Shown here: positions 1-14,551 of the stretch, in pieces
Numbering within the stretch: the stretch's first letter is position 1
How the letters are laid out: each line of letters starts with the position of its first letter
Translations under genes and position numbers: made by a program
DNA from: Chelydra serpentina
Taxonomy: Eukaryota; Chordata; Testudines; Chelydridae
NCBI GenBank assembly: GCA_037349315.1
Contig: JBAIAC010000615.1
Coordinates: 85,911 to 149,910, forward strand
DNA: 64,000 bases
Reading direction: 5' to 3'
Notes under the pieces: model-generated
Databases searched by the model: none
What the model was told of the DNA's origin: nothing
The model's input: only the letters and a program-made list of their open reading frames with translations

Positions 1-71
1 GTGAAGCCTGGGGGTGAACTAAGGATCTCTAGATCTTCAGTCTAATGCTCTCCTGACTGAGCTACTTCAGC
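1..71 (-). pseudogene. tRNA-Phe(GAA)-like relic
   Basis: Read on the minus strand this is a tRNA-Phe body: a recognisable A box (TAGCTCAG) and an anticodon loop CTGAAGA with anticodon GAA. The T arm is damaged, because the loop reads TTCACCC instead of TTCGATC-type, and the 3' acceptor strand is cut by the window edge or shortened by a base. The same degenerate form occurs at 61158-61229. Probably not functional. Confidence 0.7.
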
Positions 72-206
72 ACATACAAGGGCCCTCTTTAGGCTGCTGC
101 TTCTCTGTCTGGGATGTTTCTATCAGTCCTGGCACACAAGAAGGACGTCATTGCGAGAGGCCCAGGAGGGCCTGATGAATTCTTGCCGGCCTCACTCAGC
201 CTGGCA
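72..206. other. tRNA-Phe unit flank
   Basis: This is upstream flank shared by all Phe copies in the window (compare 27357-27470, 43557-43680, 54364-54480, 61230-61340). It contains the shared stretch around GGACGTCATTGCGAG. No coding signal is seen. It stops abruptly where LTR sequence begins. Confidence 0.6.
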
Positions 207-659
207 ACTGCTGGCCTGGGCCCCTCCCCTGCAAAGGTGCCGGCTGAAGGGGTTGGGGAACAAAGGGATCAGGTGATCTCCTGGCCCAGGAAGGAGACAA
301 AGGCAGAGGTGGGGCTGGAGAGTTCAGAGCTGGCTGGGCACATGGAGAGGTCCAGATGGGCTCTGGCCTCCCCACCCCCCAAGATGGACCTGACTGAGGG
401 GTCCTGTTCTCTGTACCTACAAGCTCTGGTTTAGACCCTGTTCCTGTTGTGTAATAAACCTTCTGTTTTACTGGCTGGCTGAGAGGGCCCTCTGGCTTCC
501 CCAGGAGCCTCACCCGGGTGGACTCGCTGCGGTGAAGAAGGGGGAAGCTGGGGAAGCTTCTTGCCCTGGAGACAGTTGGCTGAGCGAGGAGGCTCCTCCA
601 GAGTCCTGACTGGCTTCGTAGGGAGCAGTTCCAGAGAATCGCCCGGGGACTCTGTGACA
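207..659 (+). mobile_element. ERV-type LTR, 5'-truncated copy
   Basis: The sequence is nearly identical to the 3' two thirds of the LTR at 16474-17180. It has an AATAAA polyadenylation signal near 451 and ends in CTGTGACA. The 5' part is missing and the LTR is fused directly to tRNA-Phe flank, so the junction is a recombination breakpoint rather than an insertion end. Confidence 0.6.
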
Positions 660-1351
660 GGGGCATCGACAGAGCGGTGACTGGGGAGCCCAGGGCTGGG
701 ACACCAGGGGCTGCGGGTCGGGAGTGAGGGGCACCAGCAGAGCAGTGACTGGGGAGCTCAGCCCCTTACAGCCCCTCCCCCTCACACTGACACCTCCATG
801 GACCCTCCCCCTCACAGCCCCTCCCCTTCACACACAGAGGGGCTTGTTCGCTGGGGTCTGACATTACAAACCCAGGGGGGAGGTTTCTGAGGATTTACTC
901 CCTGAGCCCCTCCCCCTCTCACCGCTCCCCTGAGTGCAGAGGGGCTGGGCTCAGGCAGCCAGTTTCACCCAGGGATTTCCCAGCCCAGGCCCGCGAGTCT
1001 CCTCTGCCCGTATCTACCAGTGACACTGCGCGTGGGCGGCGGCTACAAGGGGCTCGGGGAGGCTGAACCTCCCCAAACGGGGCAAGAAATGCTGGTGGGA
1101 CGCACCCCCCTTGGAGGGGGGCTGGGCCGCTGCCTTGGGACAGACCCTCCCGAGAAGTGGGGGAGCCACCGGCACGCAGACCTCACGCACAGGCCTGGCT
1201 CTCGCCTTCAGCCCAGGCAGCCAGAGGGGCCGGGGAGCTCCCTGGCAGTCCGACCCCTCAGCCACCTCTTGCCTCACGGCCTCGGCTCCTGGCGCTCTGC
1301 TGGTCGCCCCCTCGCTTGCAGGCCCAGAGCAAAAAGAAACAAGCACCTGCC
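660..1351. other. GC-rich duplicated flank of tRNA-iMet
   Basis: This holds about two units of the 46-bp C-rich repeat described at 17214-17372 (near 757-830), then GC-rich sequence that is closely repeated at 17370-17588. On the minus strand a TTTTT tract lies about 20 bases beyond the iMet 3' end and is a plausible Pol III terminator. No gene is recognised. Confidence 0.55.
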
Positions 1352-1423
1352 TAGCAGAGGATGGTTTCGATCCATCAACCTCTGGGTTATGGGCCCAGCT
1401 CGCCGCTGCTGCGCCACTCTGCT
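1352..1423 (-). tRNA. initiator tRNA-Met (CAT)
   Basis: The 72-base body begins AGCAGAG and ends CTCTGCTA, with anticodon loop CCCATAA, the initiator-type A-rich T loop ATCGAAA and three G-C pairs at the base of the anticodon stem. These features mark the vertebrate initiator. The D arm differs from the copy at 17589 (CAGCAGCGGCG), leaving one weak D-stem pair, and T replaces C before the T stem. A T-run terminator follows. Probably functional or mildly decayed. Confidence 0.85.
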
Positions 1424-2048
1424 GGGTCTCTGCCTCCAGCATCCAGCACCCAGCCTCCAGCATCCACACTAGCGCCTTGCGAGCGCTGGCGCTGGCCAGC
1501 AGAGATCTCAGCCACAATGCCCCAGATGGGCAAACGCTGTGGGCTCCTGAAGCCTCTGCCCCCCTATGGATCTGGGCTTTTGTTCTTCCCTTGCTCTTTC
1601 TCAGCGAGGGGAAGGAAAGAAGCTCTCCTTCAAGCTGGAGTCACAAGGGCGAGGTAAGGATGACTTCCTGGGAGCCGGCTCCAGTTCTTTGCTCTACCAG
1701 CCGACCCACCTGGGCTTACATCCCATGACCTAGTGGATGTAAGGCCCCAGGCAGTTTTTGCCTCAGTGTAGCTTGTTGGGATCAAACCTCTCCCCAACCT
1801 GGAGCTGATGAACATTCCTGGCTGGAGGGACACACACTCCAACGACTCAAAAGGAAAAGAGTTGATAGAAAAAAATCACAGGACTGACCCCAAAGAAGGG
1901 TGAGCAGCAAAAGGCAGAAGCAGGCAACTCCTCTGCGGGAGCTGAGAGACCACGGTGAACATGGTGCAAAGGTCGCTATGTGGGAATTCACAATTGTGAT
2001 TTTTTAAAAAAACAAACAAACAATCTTTGGCCAGCCGGAATCGAGGCA
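1424..2048. other. iMet unit flank; no gene seen
   Basis: The first 300 bases match 17661-17945, the flank of the second iMet gene, including the pyrimidine stretch common to many cluster units. From about 1700 the sequence is unique in the window. I see no supported gene. Confidence 0.5.
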
Positions 2049-2054
2049 TTTATT
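2049..2054 (-). promoter_or_regulatory. AATAAA polyadenylation signal
   Basis: AATAAA on the minus strand lies about ten bases past the TGA of the zinc-finger exon, which gives an unusually short 3' UTR if used. It is the only such signal close to the stop codon. Confidence 0.5.
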
Positions 2055-2063
2055 ACACTTCTC

Positions 2064-2866
2064 TCATACGTGGATTTTCTGATGTCTAATAAGGCTTGAG
2101 CGAAAACTGAAGCGTTTCCCGCACTCAGCGCATGTGTAGGGCATCGCTCCTGTGTGGAGTTTCTGATGTGACATGAGGGCCGAGCTATAACTGAAGCATT
2201 CCCCACACTCAGCGCATGTGTAGGGCGTCTCTCCGCTGTGGACTCTCTGATATGTGATCAGGGCAGAGCTCTGCTTAAAACTCTTCCCACACTCAGCGCA
2301 TGTGTAGGGCGTCTCTCCGCTGTGGATTCTCTGATATGTGATCAGGGCAGAGCTCTGCTTAAAACTCTTCCCACACTCAGCGCATGTGTAGGGTGTCTCT
2401 CCGCTGTGGATTCTCTGATATGTGATCAGGGCAGAGTTCTGCTTAAAACTCTTCCCACGCTCAGTGCATGTGTAGGGCGTCTCTCCGGTGTGGATTCTAC
2501 GATGTGTGATGAGGACTGAGTTATAACTGAAGCTTTTCCCACACTCAGAGCACGTGTAGGGTTTGTCACCCGTGTCGATTCTCTGATGTCTGATAAGGTG
2601 TGAGCTCCAATAGAAGCGTTTCTCACACTCAGTACACGTGTAGCGTCTCTCTTCCGAGTTGATTCTCTCGTGTGTAATAAGGTCTGAGAGGCTACTGACG
2701 TTTTCCTCTGGCCTCTGCTGAGTCTCACAGGCTTTTTCTTTTTCTGGGAGTGCACAACTCCCGGAAACATTCCCTTTGGATCTTCCTGATAACGTTCCAT
2801 GTGGTTCTACTTGCTCAGCATTTTCCTGCTGGGGTGTCCCCTCGTTGTCACTCCCCATCCCAACAC
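2064..2866 (-). CDS. C2H2 zinc-finger exon of a KRAB-ZNF gene (probably decayed)
   Basis: This is the terminal exon of a KRAB zinc-finger gene, a family of DNA-binding nuclear repressors. The exon begins after a CTCTGTCTCCCATCAG acceptor, encodes a linker, then seven tandem fingers with TGEKP-like spacers, and ends in TGA. Fingers 2, 6 and 7 keep all zinc ligands. Finger 1 has its last His replaced by Asp. Fingers 3 to 5 read ITYQR, with the first His changed to Tyr, and finger 3 also loses a Cys (CTERGK). Fingers 3 to 5 are near-identical tandem copies, so the defect spread by duplication. The open frame starts in phase 1, whereas the upstream KRAB-B exon ends in phase 2. Joining them directly meets a stop within a few codons. 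A retained reading frame without intact upstream phase suggests a recent pseudogene or a different splice pattern. Confidence 0.8.
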
Positions 2867-3282
2867 CTGATGGGAGACAGAGAGAATCCAGACACAGGTC
2901 ACTCCCTGCACCAGAGAGAAAAGCAATCTCAGAGAGAGGAATGGAAAAAGGTGTAAACAAACCAAAATATGTGCGGGAGAGACCAAACCTATCAGGAGCT
3001 GATTTTCCCCAAACCCTTCCCCAGAGGAGAGAGAGGAAGGGATCAATTTTGGGTCTGCATCTCACCAGAACTCTCAGGGGAAAGCGAGATTGGCGAGGGA
3101 TCTGCTGCCAACTGTCAGTCAGGATAGGTGGGAAGCCATGAGTGACATCTGCCTAATGATTCCACATCTGCAGGGAACAATCCTGAACTTGGAAAGCTCA
3201 CAACTTGGAGAGTCTTGGTAGGGCATCCCAAATGTTTCCTGTATTCACGGACAGTTTTTAGTTGGTTTACCCAATTCCTCAC

Positions 3283-3394
3283 CTGTGCAGGCAGCTCTCG
3301 GGAGCTCCTTTCTTAGAGCTCCGGAGGTCTGGGACCCACGGCTCTTCCTCTCGTTCCAGCTGCGAGATCACATCAGGTGTGGAAACTGGAAACC
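3283..3394 (-). CDS. KRAB B-box exon
   Basis: This exon is 112 nt long with an acceptor ending CAGCAG and a GTGAGG donor. Translation in phase 1 gives [20 protein letters not shown], the hallmark of a KRAB B box, followed by VPDLRSS. The B box supports TRIM28 (KAP1) recruitment by the A box. The exon ends in phase 2 while the next exon opens in phase 1. Compared with the usual length of the segment after SS in reptile KRAB genes as I recall it, two bases appear to be missing near 3300-3320. Confidence 0.75.
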
Positions 3395-7496
<4,102 letters not shown>

Positions 7497-7700
7497 TAGG
7501 GTGACCAGATGTCCCGATTTTATAGGGACAGTCCTGATTTTGGGGTCTTTTTCTTATATAGGCTCCTATTATCCCCCACCCCCGTCCCAATTTTTCACAT
7601 TTGTTGTCTGGTCACCCTAGTGTGCGTGTGTGTGTGCACTATTTGCATCCTTGTGCCACTTCCCTCTCAAATTTTTCACACTTGCTGTCTGGTCATCCTA
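7497..7700. mobile_element. hAT-like MITE with a duplicated right end
   Basis: The left end is TAGGGTGACCAGATGT. A normal right end (GTCTGGTCACCCTA) occurs at 7606-7619 and a second degenerate right end at 7687-7700. The flanks are GCCCCAAC before 7497 and GCTCCAAC after 7700, an 8-bp target duplication with one mismatch, so the outer end marks the true boundary. The paralogous position near 14145 in the right arm is an empty site with one copy of this octamer. Confidence 0.75.
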
Positions 7701-7805
7701 GCTCCAACCTCCAAACCAGACAGTGCAAACGTTCCCATCTCCGGTGTATTTGCTGTCCCTCTTCCTCCCACAGGAACCCACGAGCAACCCCCCGATAATC
7801 CCTAC

Positions 7806-7887
7806 CTGAACTGGCTCCTCTGCAGCCATGTCTCTCCCCTGTCCCATGGGAGGACGGGATGAACTGGAGCAAAACACGGACATTATT
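7806..7887 (-). CDS. Leader exon of the left KRAB gene
   Basis: An 82-nt exon with acceptor GGCTGCAG and a GTAGGG donor. A start codon at 7829-7827 gives MAAEEPVQ, in phase 0 with the KRAB-A exon (GPVTF). Its exact counterpart in the right arm (13965-14046) is also 82 nt and encodes MAAEEPAQ. An N-terminal MAAEEP leader is common in KRAB proteins. Confidence 0.75.
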
Positions 7888-9150
7888 CTGCAGCCTGGCA
7901 GGGTGAGAAGGGCAGGTGTGGAGGTTTCAGAACAGGCTTAAAATAATTTCACAGCACGATTGCCCCAGGCTTTTTCCCTGCAGACAGACACCCTAGAGTC
8001 TGCCATGCTGAGAAAATGCTCGATCTCTTTATTCCAGTGGAGACCTGGCCACTCCTGCCAGGCTAAACCCACAGAGACATTTTAAACCTCTTTTCTCCCT
8101 CCCCCCATTCTATAACAAAGCATCTGAACACAATGCTAGAAAAAAGCAGAGCCAAAGTATTTACTGTGGGGGACTCCCTTGGACACTGACCCCACGGCAG
8201 CCACACCCCAGTAGGGGGGATATGGAGTCAGGAACTGGGTTTTCCTCTGTTTGAGCCTCATCTTTTCCACAGGAAAATTATTTTACCTAGGGTGCAGTAA
8301 TACATCTGTCTGGGCAGATTCGAGATCTGGAAATCTCTCTCAAAACTCTTCTCTCCCATGGCTCCTTTCAGTCTCTCTTTCTCCTTTTCCCTGTCCCCTC
8401 TCCCTGCCCGTCTGGTAGGAAAGTCCCATTCCTGGGTTGTTTGCTCCCCCAAGGCTGGATTTGCTCCTGCAATTGCTAATGGGACGAGAAATGAGGGGGG
8501 AAGGGGTCTGTTTGAGTAGAGTCATTTTAAGGCCAGATCCCAGCATTCTCCCCTCATTTCTTCTAGTTACCTGGAATCTCTGGCTCAGAATTTAGTATTA
8601 ACAGGGCTCAGGGCTGCCCGAGGGGGCTGGTGCCAGCTGGAGACAGTCATCACCTGGGCCGGGCAGAGAAGAAGGTTTAATTAAGGTCACTTCCCAGCAC
8701 AGACCCCGCTGGGGGAGCAGCAGCTGCTAAGCCTGGTCGCCCAGATCACGATGGAGGCTGCAGCGTCTGACCCAGGAAGCTGAACCCCAATATCCTGAGC
8801 AGAGAGGGACAGGGCGTTGGAGCAGCCTTCCCTCCTTGAGCTCTCTGGGGGGGCAGCTAATGAGAGCCCCTCCTCACAGGGGGAATTGCTGATCTCATTT
8901 GCCCCACTGTCCATCTGGAGTCACTCCTCGTCTGTCCAGGCAGTGACTCTGGATTAACAGTGGTGTCCGTGACACCAGGTTTCAGGAAGAACGAGTCCAG
9001 AGCGCTGTGGGAGAGACGGTTGTGGGGCAGAGCGAACCCCCTTCCCCCCTCCCGCACCCCCAGATCTAGGACAAGGACTCGGGGGATGAATTTTCCCAAT
9101 GGAACCGGACGTTTCCGTAGTTTTCCAGAGGGGAGAAAAGCAGAATCGGT
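7888..9150. other. Left arm of the inverted duplication, 5' intron/UTR region
   Basis: This stretch is an inverted copy of 12760-13960, including shared blocks around 8100-8560, 8690-8930 and 8930-9150. A noncoding 5' exon may lie here but I cannot fix splice sites. No other gene is seen. Confidence 0.55.
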
Positions 9151-9154
9151 GATG

Positions 9155-9690
9155 TCACATTCCCAGCCCCCCAGCCAGGGGCCCCAGACCCCCCCAGAGC
9201 CCATACCCCGAGCCAGGGGCCCCAGACCCTGAGCCAGGGGCACCAGACCCCCCCCCCGAGCCCAGACCCCCCCCCCAGAGCCCCAGCCAGGGGCCCCAGA
9301 CCCCCCCAGAGCCCAGACCCCGAGCCAGGGGCCCCAGACCCCCCCCAGACTCCCAGCCAGGGGCCCCAGACCCCCCCAGAGCCCAGACCCCCCCCAGAGC
9401 CCAGACCCCCAGCCAGGGACCCCAGACCCGCCCAGAGCCCAGACCCCCAGCCAGGGGCCCCCGAACCCCCCCAGAGCCCAGCCCCCAGCCAGGGACCCCA
9501 GACCCCCCCAGAGCCCAGACCCCGAGCCAGGGGCCCCAGACCCTCCCCAGACCCCCAGCCAGGGGCCCCAGACCCCCCCCAGAGCCCCGAGCCCCAGCCA
9601 GGGGCCCCAGACCCCCCCCAGAGCCCAGACCCCGAGCCAGGGGCCCCCGAACCCCCCCAGAGCCCAGCCCCCAGCCAGGGGCCCCCCAGA
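9155..9690. repeat. GC-rich minisatellite, roughly 38-45 bp unit
   Basis: This is a tandem array of variants of AGCCAGGGGCCCCAGACC followed by C-runs and AGAGCCCAGACC. Copies vary in length through C-tract changes. It abuts the CpG island. Long frames through it are compositional artefacts. Confidence 0.8.
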
Positions 9691-9769
9691 GATTCCCTGG
9701 GACCGAGTCCCCAGAGTCCCTGGCCAGTGACCCCAGAGCCCCCCCGAGCCCCACCCCCCCAGTGAGAAC

Positions 9770-10740
9770 CGCCCATGGGGGGAGGGGGAGACAATGGGGC
9801 GCGGGGGGGAGGGGCAGAGACCTGCTCAGGGGTTGGGGGGGGGGACACCCTAGGTGCGGCTCGTGGCTCCCCAGGGAGCAGCAGTAGCGGGAGGAGCTCT
9901 GCATCTGCGCATGCGCATGCGCGACCCCCCCCCCCCCGCCTGATCTGCGCATGCCCAGCGGCGGGAGATACAAACCGCTCCAACGGCTCCGCGAGAGGCT
10001 CGAACGGCCGCGCACGAGCCAGGCAGAGCCGCAGCGCCCCGCGCGCGTTCGGAGCCCGGCTCGTCCGCCCCCTGCCTGACGTCACTTCCGGTCCCGGGAG
10101 AGTCAGGAACTACATCTCCCAGCCTGCCTCGGGGCCGCTTCTGCGCTCTCCAGCCCAGGCAAGAGAGGGTTTCATCAGCTCGCCTCAGCCCCCCCCCCAA
10201 CGTCACTTCCGCTGCTGGCTCCATTGTGAGCCGGGAGCCCGGGGTCTGGGCGGGGCCCGTCATTAACCCCTCCGTGCCCGGCCGGGGAGTGACAGACCCG
10301 GGGGGGGGGCGGGAAAGTGACTCTCCGCCCCCCCGGGAACCGGGGAGACTGGGGCCGGCGGGGGGATCAGCTCCCGCCCCCCCCCCCCGGTTCCCCGACC
10401 CCCCAGTGGCCATTTCCTGTCTCCCCGGGGGGGGTTCCCGCCCTTGTCCGGGCGGGGGAAGTTGCTGCCCGGGCTGGGGCTGGGCCGAGGTGCCCGGTCT
10501 CTGCCCAGGCGGGGACGGGGGAGCACGTGCCCCCCATGGGCACTGCCCGGACCCCGGTGTCCCCAGCCCACCTGCTGCCCCCAAACTGCCCCACCAGCCC
10601 ATCCCCCACTGCTGCCGCCTTCCCCTGGGCCAGGGTCCCTCCCGCCCCCCCCTCTGAGAGCAGCTCCCCAAAGGGCTCCCCGCTGCCCTGTGACTGGGGG
10701 GGGGGCACTTTGTGTTCATGTGTTGGACAGTCCCGTAAAA
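9770..10740. promoter_or_regulatory. CpG island, likely bidirectional promoter of the KRAB pair
   Basis: This is very GC- and CpG-rich sequence between two divergent KRAB genes. Sites seen are overlapping NRF-1-type palindromes TGCGCATGCGCATGCGC at about 9906-9922, a CRE fused to an ETS site (TGACGTCACTTCCGG) at 10077-10091, a ZNF143/THAP11-type element (ACTACATCTCCCAGCCTGC) at 10109-10127, and a second GTCACTTCCG near 10202. No TATA box is evident. These are typical of housekeeping-type CpG promoters. Which transcripts start here is inference. Confidence 0.7.
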
Positions 10741-10809
10741 TCCAGTCACAGCCCCCCCCTTTCCCTCTAGTTATTTAATAGCAACAGGAAATCCCCCCAG
10801 ATCTTGGTG

Positions 10810-11290
10810 TTTCTCTCCTGTGATCAAATATGTAATTTGTGACACATTCTCTGCAAATCTCAAAGATTGATATAAAATACCCTAAATACTTGCCCCACTT
10901 CTCTCTACTTGTCTATTTCTAAGTGAATATGCCCTGAGATTTTCCCCTGTCGCTCTCATTATAAAATACTAAAACAATCAGATTTACACCTTTTCTCAGA
11001 TTCTTAAATATAAATATGGATATAAAATGTTGCCCATTTCCTCTCTCTTCATGTATCAAATATTGATGTGAAACACTCAGATTTTACCTCCTATCAACCA
11101 CTGATATAAAATCCCTCTGATTTTCCACTTTCCTGTCTATAATTTGCAAAAATGGATCCAAAATCCCTCAGATTTCCACCCTTTCTCTTTAATTTCTGAA
11201 CATTGATCTCAAATCTCAGGATTTCTTTCTTTCAACCTCATTATCAAATGTCAGTTACAAATCCTTTTGTGTTTGGGGCTGTTCCCCATG
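10810..11290. repeat. AT-rich degenerate tandem repeat, period about 60-70 bp
   Basis: Recurring segments of the form ATTGATATAAAAT, CCCTCAGATTTT and a pyrimidine-rich stretch (CCACTTTCCTGTCTAT-like) are seen six or seven times. The period drifts between copies, so this is an old array. It contrasts sharply with the GC-rich CpG island beside it. Confidence 0.6.
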
Positions 11291-12750
11291 TTTCTAAATC
11301 CCAGCAAATTCTCCTTCCTTGGAGGGAACCTGTTGCTCTGAGTCGTTCTCCATCTTGGATGTTGCAGGGGGTTAAATTTTGCAGTGATCATCTTTCTCCT
11401 CTCTCTCCTTTCAGAATCATTTCTTCCCCCCCCCTTTCTCTCTGTTAAACTGTTTGCCAATGAAAGAGACCAGCCACCTATTTAATACACATCAAACCCA
11501 GAGGCCACCCCCTGTTTGGGGATAAATGGCCCACACCTGGTAACAGGAGAGTTGGCTGGACCTTTTTCTTTTCTCCGTCTGGCACAGGATGAGGAGGTCA
11601 TTCTGAGGGCAGCGTGGGTCCAGAAGTATCGCAAACCCCATGACAAATGGCCTCCATGAGGGGTTGCTTCCCGCAGTGCTAAGATGCAGCCACCTCTGGG
11701 GTGGATCCATGGTGGCCGTTATTTGCTAGTGACAGGCCATGGACATTTCTTACCTGTTTTGGGCTTCCAGGCCTTTCCATTCTCCTGTTTAAAGAAGCGT
11801 CCCCCAGGGCTCCCTCTGCCTGTGTCAGGCCAGCAGGGGGCGGTGATAACTGGTAACCCACTTATCACACACTGTGGGGTAACACTGTTGCTGGGGGCAA
11901 GGGGTGTCGCCTGTGTGGGGAGATTGCAGCTGGAGCTGAAGGGGCATTGTGGTGGGGGGAGGTGTGTGGGTGACTGGGCAGGGGGCACCCTAGTCAGGTT
12001 GGTGGCTCTGGAGGTTTGGGGTTTCGGGGGATGGTTCTGATGTGCCCAGCCCTGAGGCGATGGGGCCTGGAGGTGGGTATCGCTGGGGCCTGGTGGCTGC
12101 AGAACAGCGGGGTGCACATCTCTTGGGGTGCCGGGACAGGGCGCTAGAGGGTGCCTGGTGCTGTTCCAAGGGCTCTGTTTGGGCTTCCCCCGCTGGCTCC
12201 TGGGATCGTTGCCATGCCCAGTGCACAGAGCGGGGCGGGGGGTGGATCTCTGGCGCTAGGTCAGGGGATGCCGGGCAAGCAGCGTGAGGGGTCCCACTGT
12301 AAAGCATCAGGGGATCCCAGGCAAATGGCAGGGCAGATCCTACTGGAGGGCAGGCGGAGGTCCTAGGAAGGCAGTGGGAGAATCCCAGGTAGGCAGTGAG
12401 GGACTGAGTTCCCAGGGGGCGGTCCGTTGGGGGGGTGTCCCTAGCTGCTGGGGGCTCTTCTTGGGGGGAACCCTTTGGGATTCCCAACCTGGCAGTGATG
12501 GTCTGGTGGGGATTCCCGGGCCGGTGGGGCTTTGAGGGGTATCTGGGGTTCCTGGCCAGGGATTCTGGGGGCCGAGTCCCAGGGATTATCTGGTGGACCC
12601 TGGCTGGGGGCTATGGGGAGTGCTACTAACCATGGTCCTTCTCTCTGATCTATGTGTGCCAATGTCCTGGCTCCAAGCACTGCCCGGCATTCCCCGGCCA
12701 CCTCCAGTCACTGTGATAACTTTCTATCTACTTACCAAACACTCTTCGTG
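11291..12750. other. Spacer between CpG island and right KRAB arm
   Basis: Part of 11300-12000 is unique in the window. From about 12030 to 12630 it is G-rich with weak 35-45 bp periodicity (CCCAGGCAAATGGC, CCCAGGTAGGCAGTG), a possible decayed counterpart of the minisatellite at 9155-9690 read on the other strand. No supported gene. Confidence 0.45.
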
Positions 12751-13964
12751 TGAAATCGCAGATTTTGCTTTTCTTCTCTTTTGAAAACTGCAGGAAGTTC
12801 CGGTTCCGTTGGGAAAATTCGTGCCCCCAGCCCTTGTTCTCGATCTGGGGGTGCGGGAGGGGGGGAAGGGGGTTAGCATTGCCACACAATGGTTTCTTCC
12901 ACAGCACTCTGGACTCATTCTTTCTGAAATCTGGTTTCACTGAGACCATTGTTTATCCAGAGTCACTGCCTGGAAAGACGAGGAGTGACTCTAGATGGAC
13001 AGTGGGGCAAATGAGATCAGCAATTCCCCCTGTGAGGAGGGGCTCCCCAGAGAGCTCAAGGAGGGAAGGCTGCTCCAACGCCCTGTCCCTCTCTGCTCAG
13101 GATATTGGGGTTCAGCTTCCTGGGTCAGATGCTGCAGCCTCCATCGTGACCCGGTCGGGGTTCTGTGCTCGGAAGTGACCTTCATTGAAGCTTCTTCTCT
13201 GCCCAGCCCAGGTGATGACTTTCTCCAGCTGGTACTAGCCCCATAGGGCAGCCCTGGGCCCTGTTAACTAAATTCTGAGCCACAGACTGCAGGTAACTGA
13301 AAGACCTCAGGGAAAGTGCTGGGGACTGGCAAGCAAGTGACTCTGCACAAACAGCCCCTCCTCATTTCTCCTCCCATTAGCAATTGCCAGGAGAAAATCC
13401 ATCGATGGGAGAGCAAAGAACCCAGGAATGGGACTTTCCCAGCCGGAGAGGGGCAGGGAGAGAGGACAGGGGAAGGGGAGACTGAAAGGGGCAGTGGTAG
13501 AAATGAGGGGGAGAGAGATTTCCAGCTCTCTAATCCACCAGACACATGTGTTGCAGCATCCCTGGGCAGAATCACTTTCCAGTGAACAAGAAAAGGATCA
13601 GACAGAGGAAAAGCCAGTTCCTGACTCCATGTTCCTCCTGCCGGGGTGTGGCTGCCGTGGGGTCAGTGTCCGAGGGAATCCCCCACAGTGACTCCTTTGG
13701 TTCTGCTCTTTTCTAGCCTTGTGTTCAGACACTTTGTTACGGGGTGGAGGGAGGGAGAAGGGAGGTTGAACATCTCTCTGTTGGCTTAGCCTGGCAGGAG
13801 GAGCCAGGTCTACACTGTAATAAAGAGATGAAGCATTTTCCCAGCATCACAGAATCTAGAATGTCTGTCTCCAGGGAAAGGGTCTGGGCGAATCATGCTG
13901 TGAAATAAACTAAAGTCTGTTCTGAAACCCCCACAATTACCCTTCTCACCCACCCAGGCTGCAG
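12751..13964. other. Right arm of the inverted duplication, 5' region
   Basis: This is inverted and homologous to 7888-9150, with clear block-by-block matches (for example the segment around GTGAGGAGGGGCTCCC at 13033-13048). It leads into the right leader exon. No independent gene is seen. Confidence 0.6.
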
Positions 13965-14046
13965 AATGACGTCCCTGTTTCGCTCCAGTTCATCCCGTCC
14001 TCCCATGGGACACGGAAGGGAAATGGCTGCAGAGGAACCAGCTCAG
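13965..14046 (+). CDS. Leader exon of the right KRAB gene
   Basis: An 82-nt exon with acceptor GGCTGCAG and a GTAGGT donor. ATG at 14023-14025 starts MAAEEPAQ, in phase 0 with the KRAB-A exon at 15362. It is the mirror-image partner of 7806-7887. Confidence 0.75.
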
Positions 14047-14354
14047 GTAGGTATCATTGGGGGGGAGGGGGGGGGGCTGGGTTCTGCGGAAGGAAGAGGG
14101 ACAGCAAATACACCGGAGATGGGAAGGTTTGCACAGTCTGGTTTGGAGGTTGGCGCGGGGCAGGAAATGCACAGGGTGGAGAAAGGGAGGGGGACAGGAT
14201 GCGGCAAACCTGCTGGGAGATGTTTAATAAGCGGCCTAGATTCTAGGACCAGACCCATGAGGTTCCGAGGTCGAAATGCTCTGATTTGTGAAACAGGAAA
14301 TAACCCACCAACATGGGCCTAAGAAAACTGACCAGACTCCCAGTGCTGGAGCCT

Positions 14355-14521
14355 AATCATAGAATATCAGGGTTGGAAGGTCATCTCGTCCAACCCCCTA
14401 CTCAAAGCAGGACCAATCCCCAATTTTTGCCCCAGATCCCTAAATGGCCCCCTCAAGGATTGAACTCACAACCCTGGGTTCAGCAGGCCAATGCTCAAAC
14501 CACTGAGCTCTCCCTCCCCCC
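14355..14521 (-). mobile_element. tRNA-derived SINE (turtle Cry-type)
   Basis: On the minus strand it starts with a tRNA-like head (GGGAGAGCTCAGTGGTTTGA, B box GAGTTCAATCC). The body has GGGGCAAAAATTGGGGATTG and the tail GGTTGGAAG...ATATTCTATGAT. The tail resembles the CR1 3' end at 62616-62710. It is inserted in the first intron of the right KRAB gene. Confidence 0.8.
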
Positions 14522-14551
14522 AACAGCTCCTCTGAGATATGAAGGGGGCAC

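Noticed and set aside
9066..10085. Gly/Trp/Pro-rich frames of about 300 codons across the GC minisatellite
   Set aside because: They arise from a stop-poor GC-rich tandem repeat; overlapping frames on both strands are similarly long.
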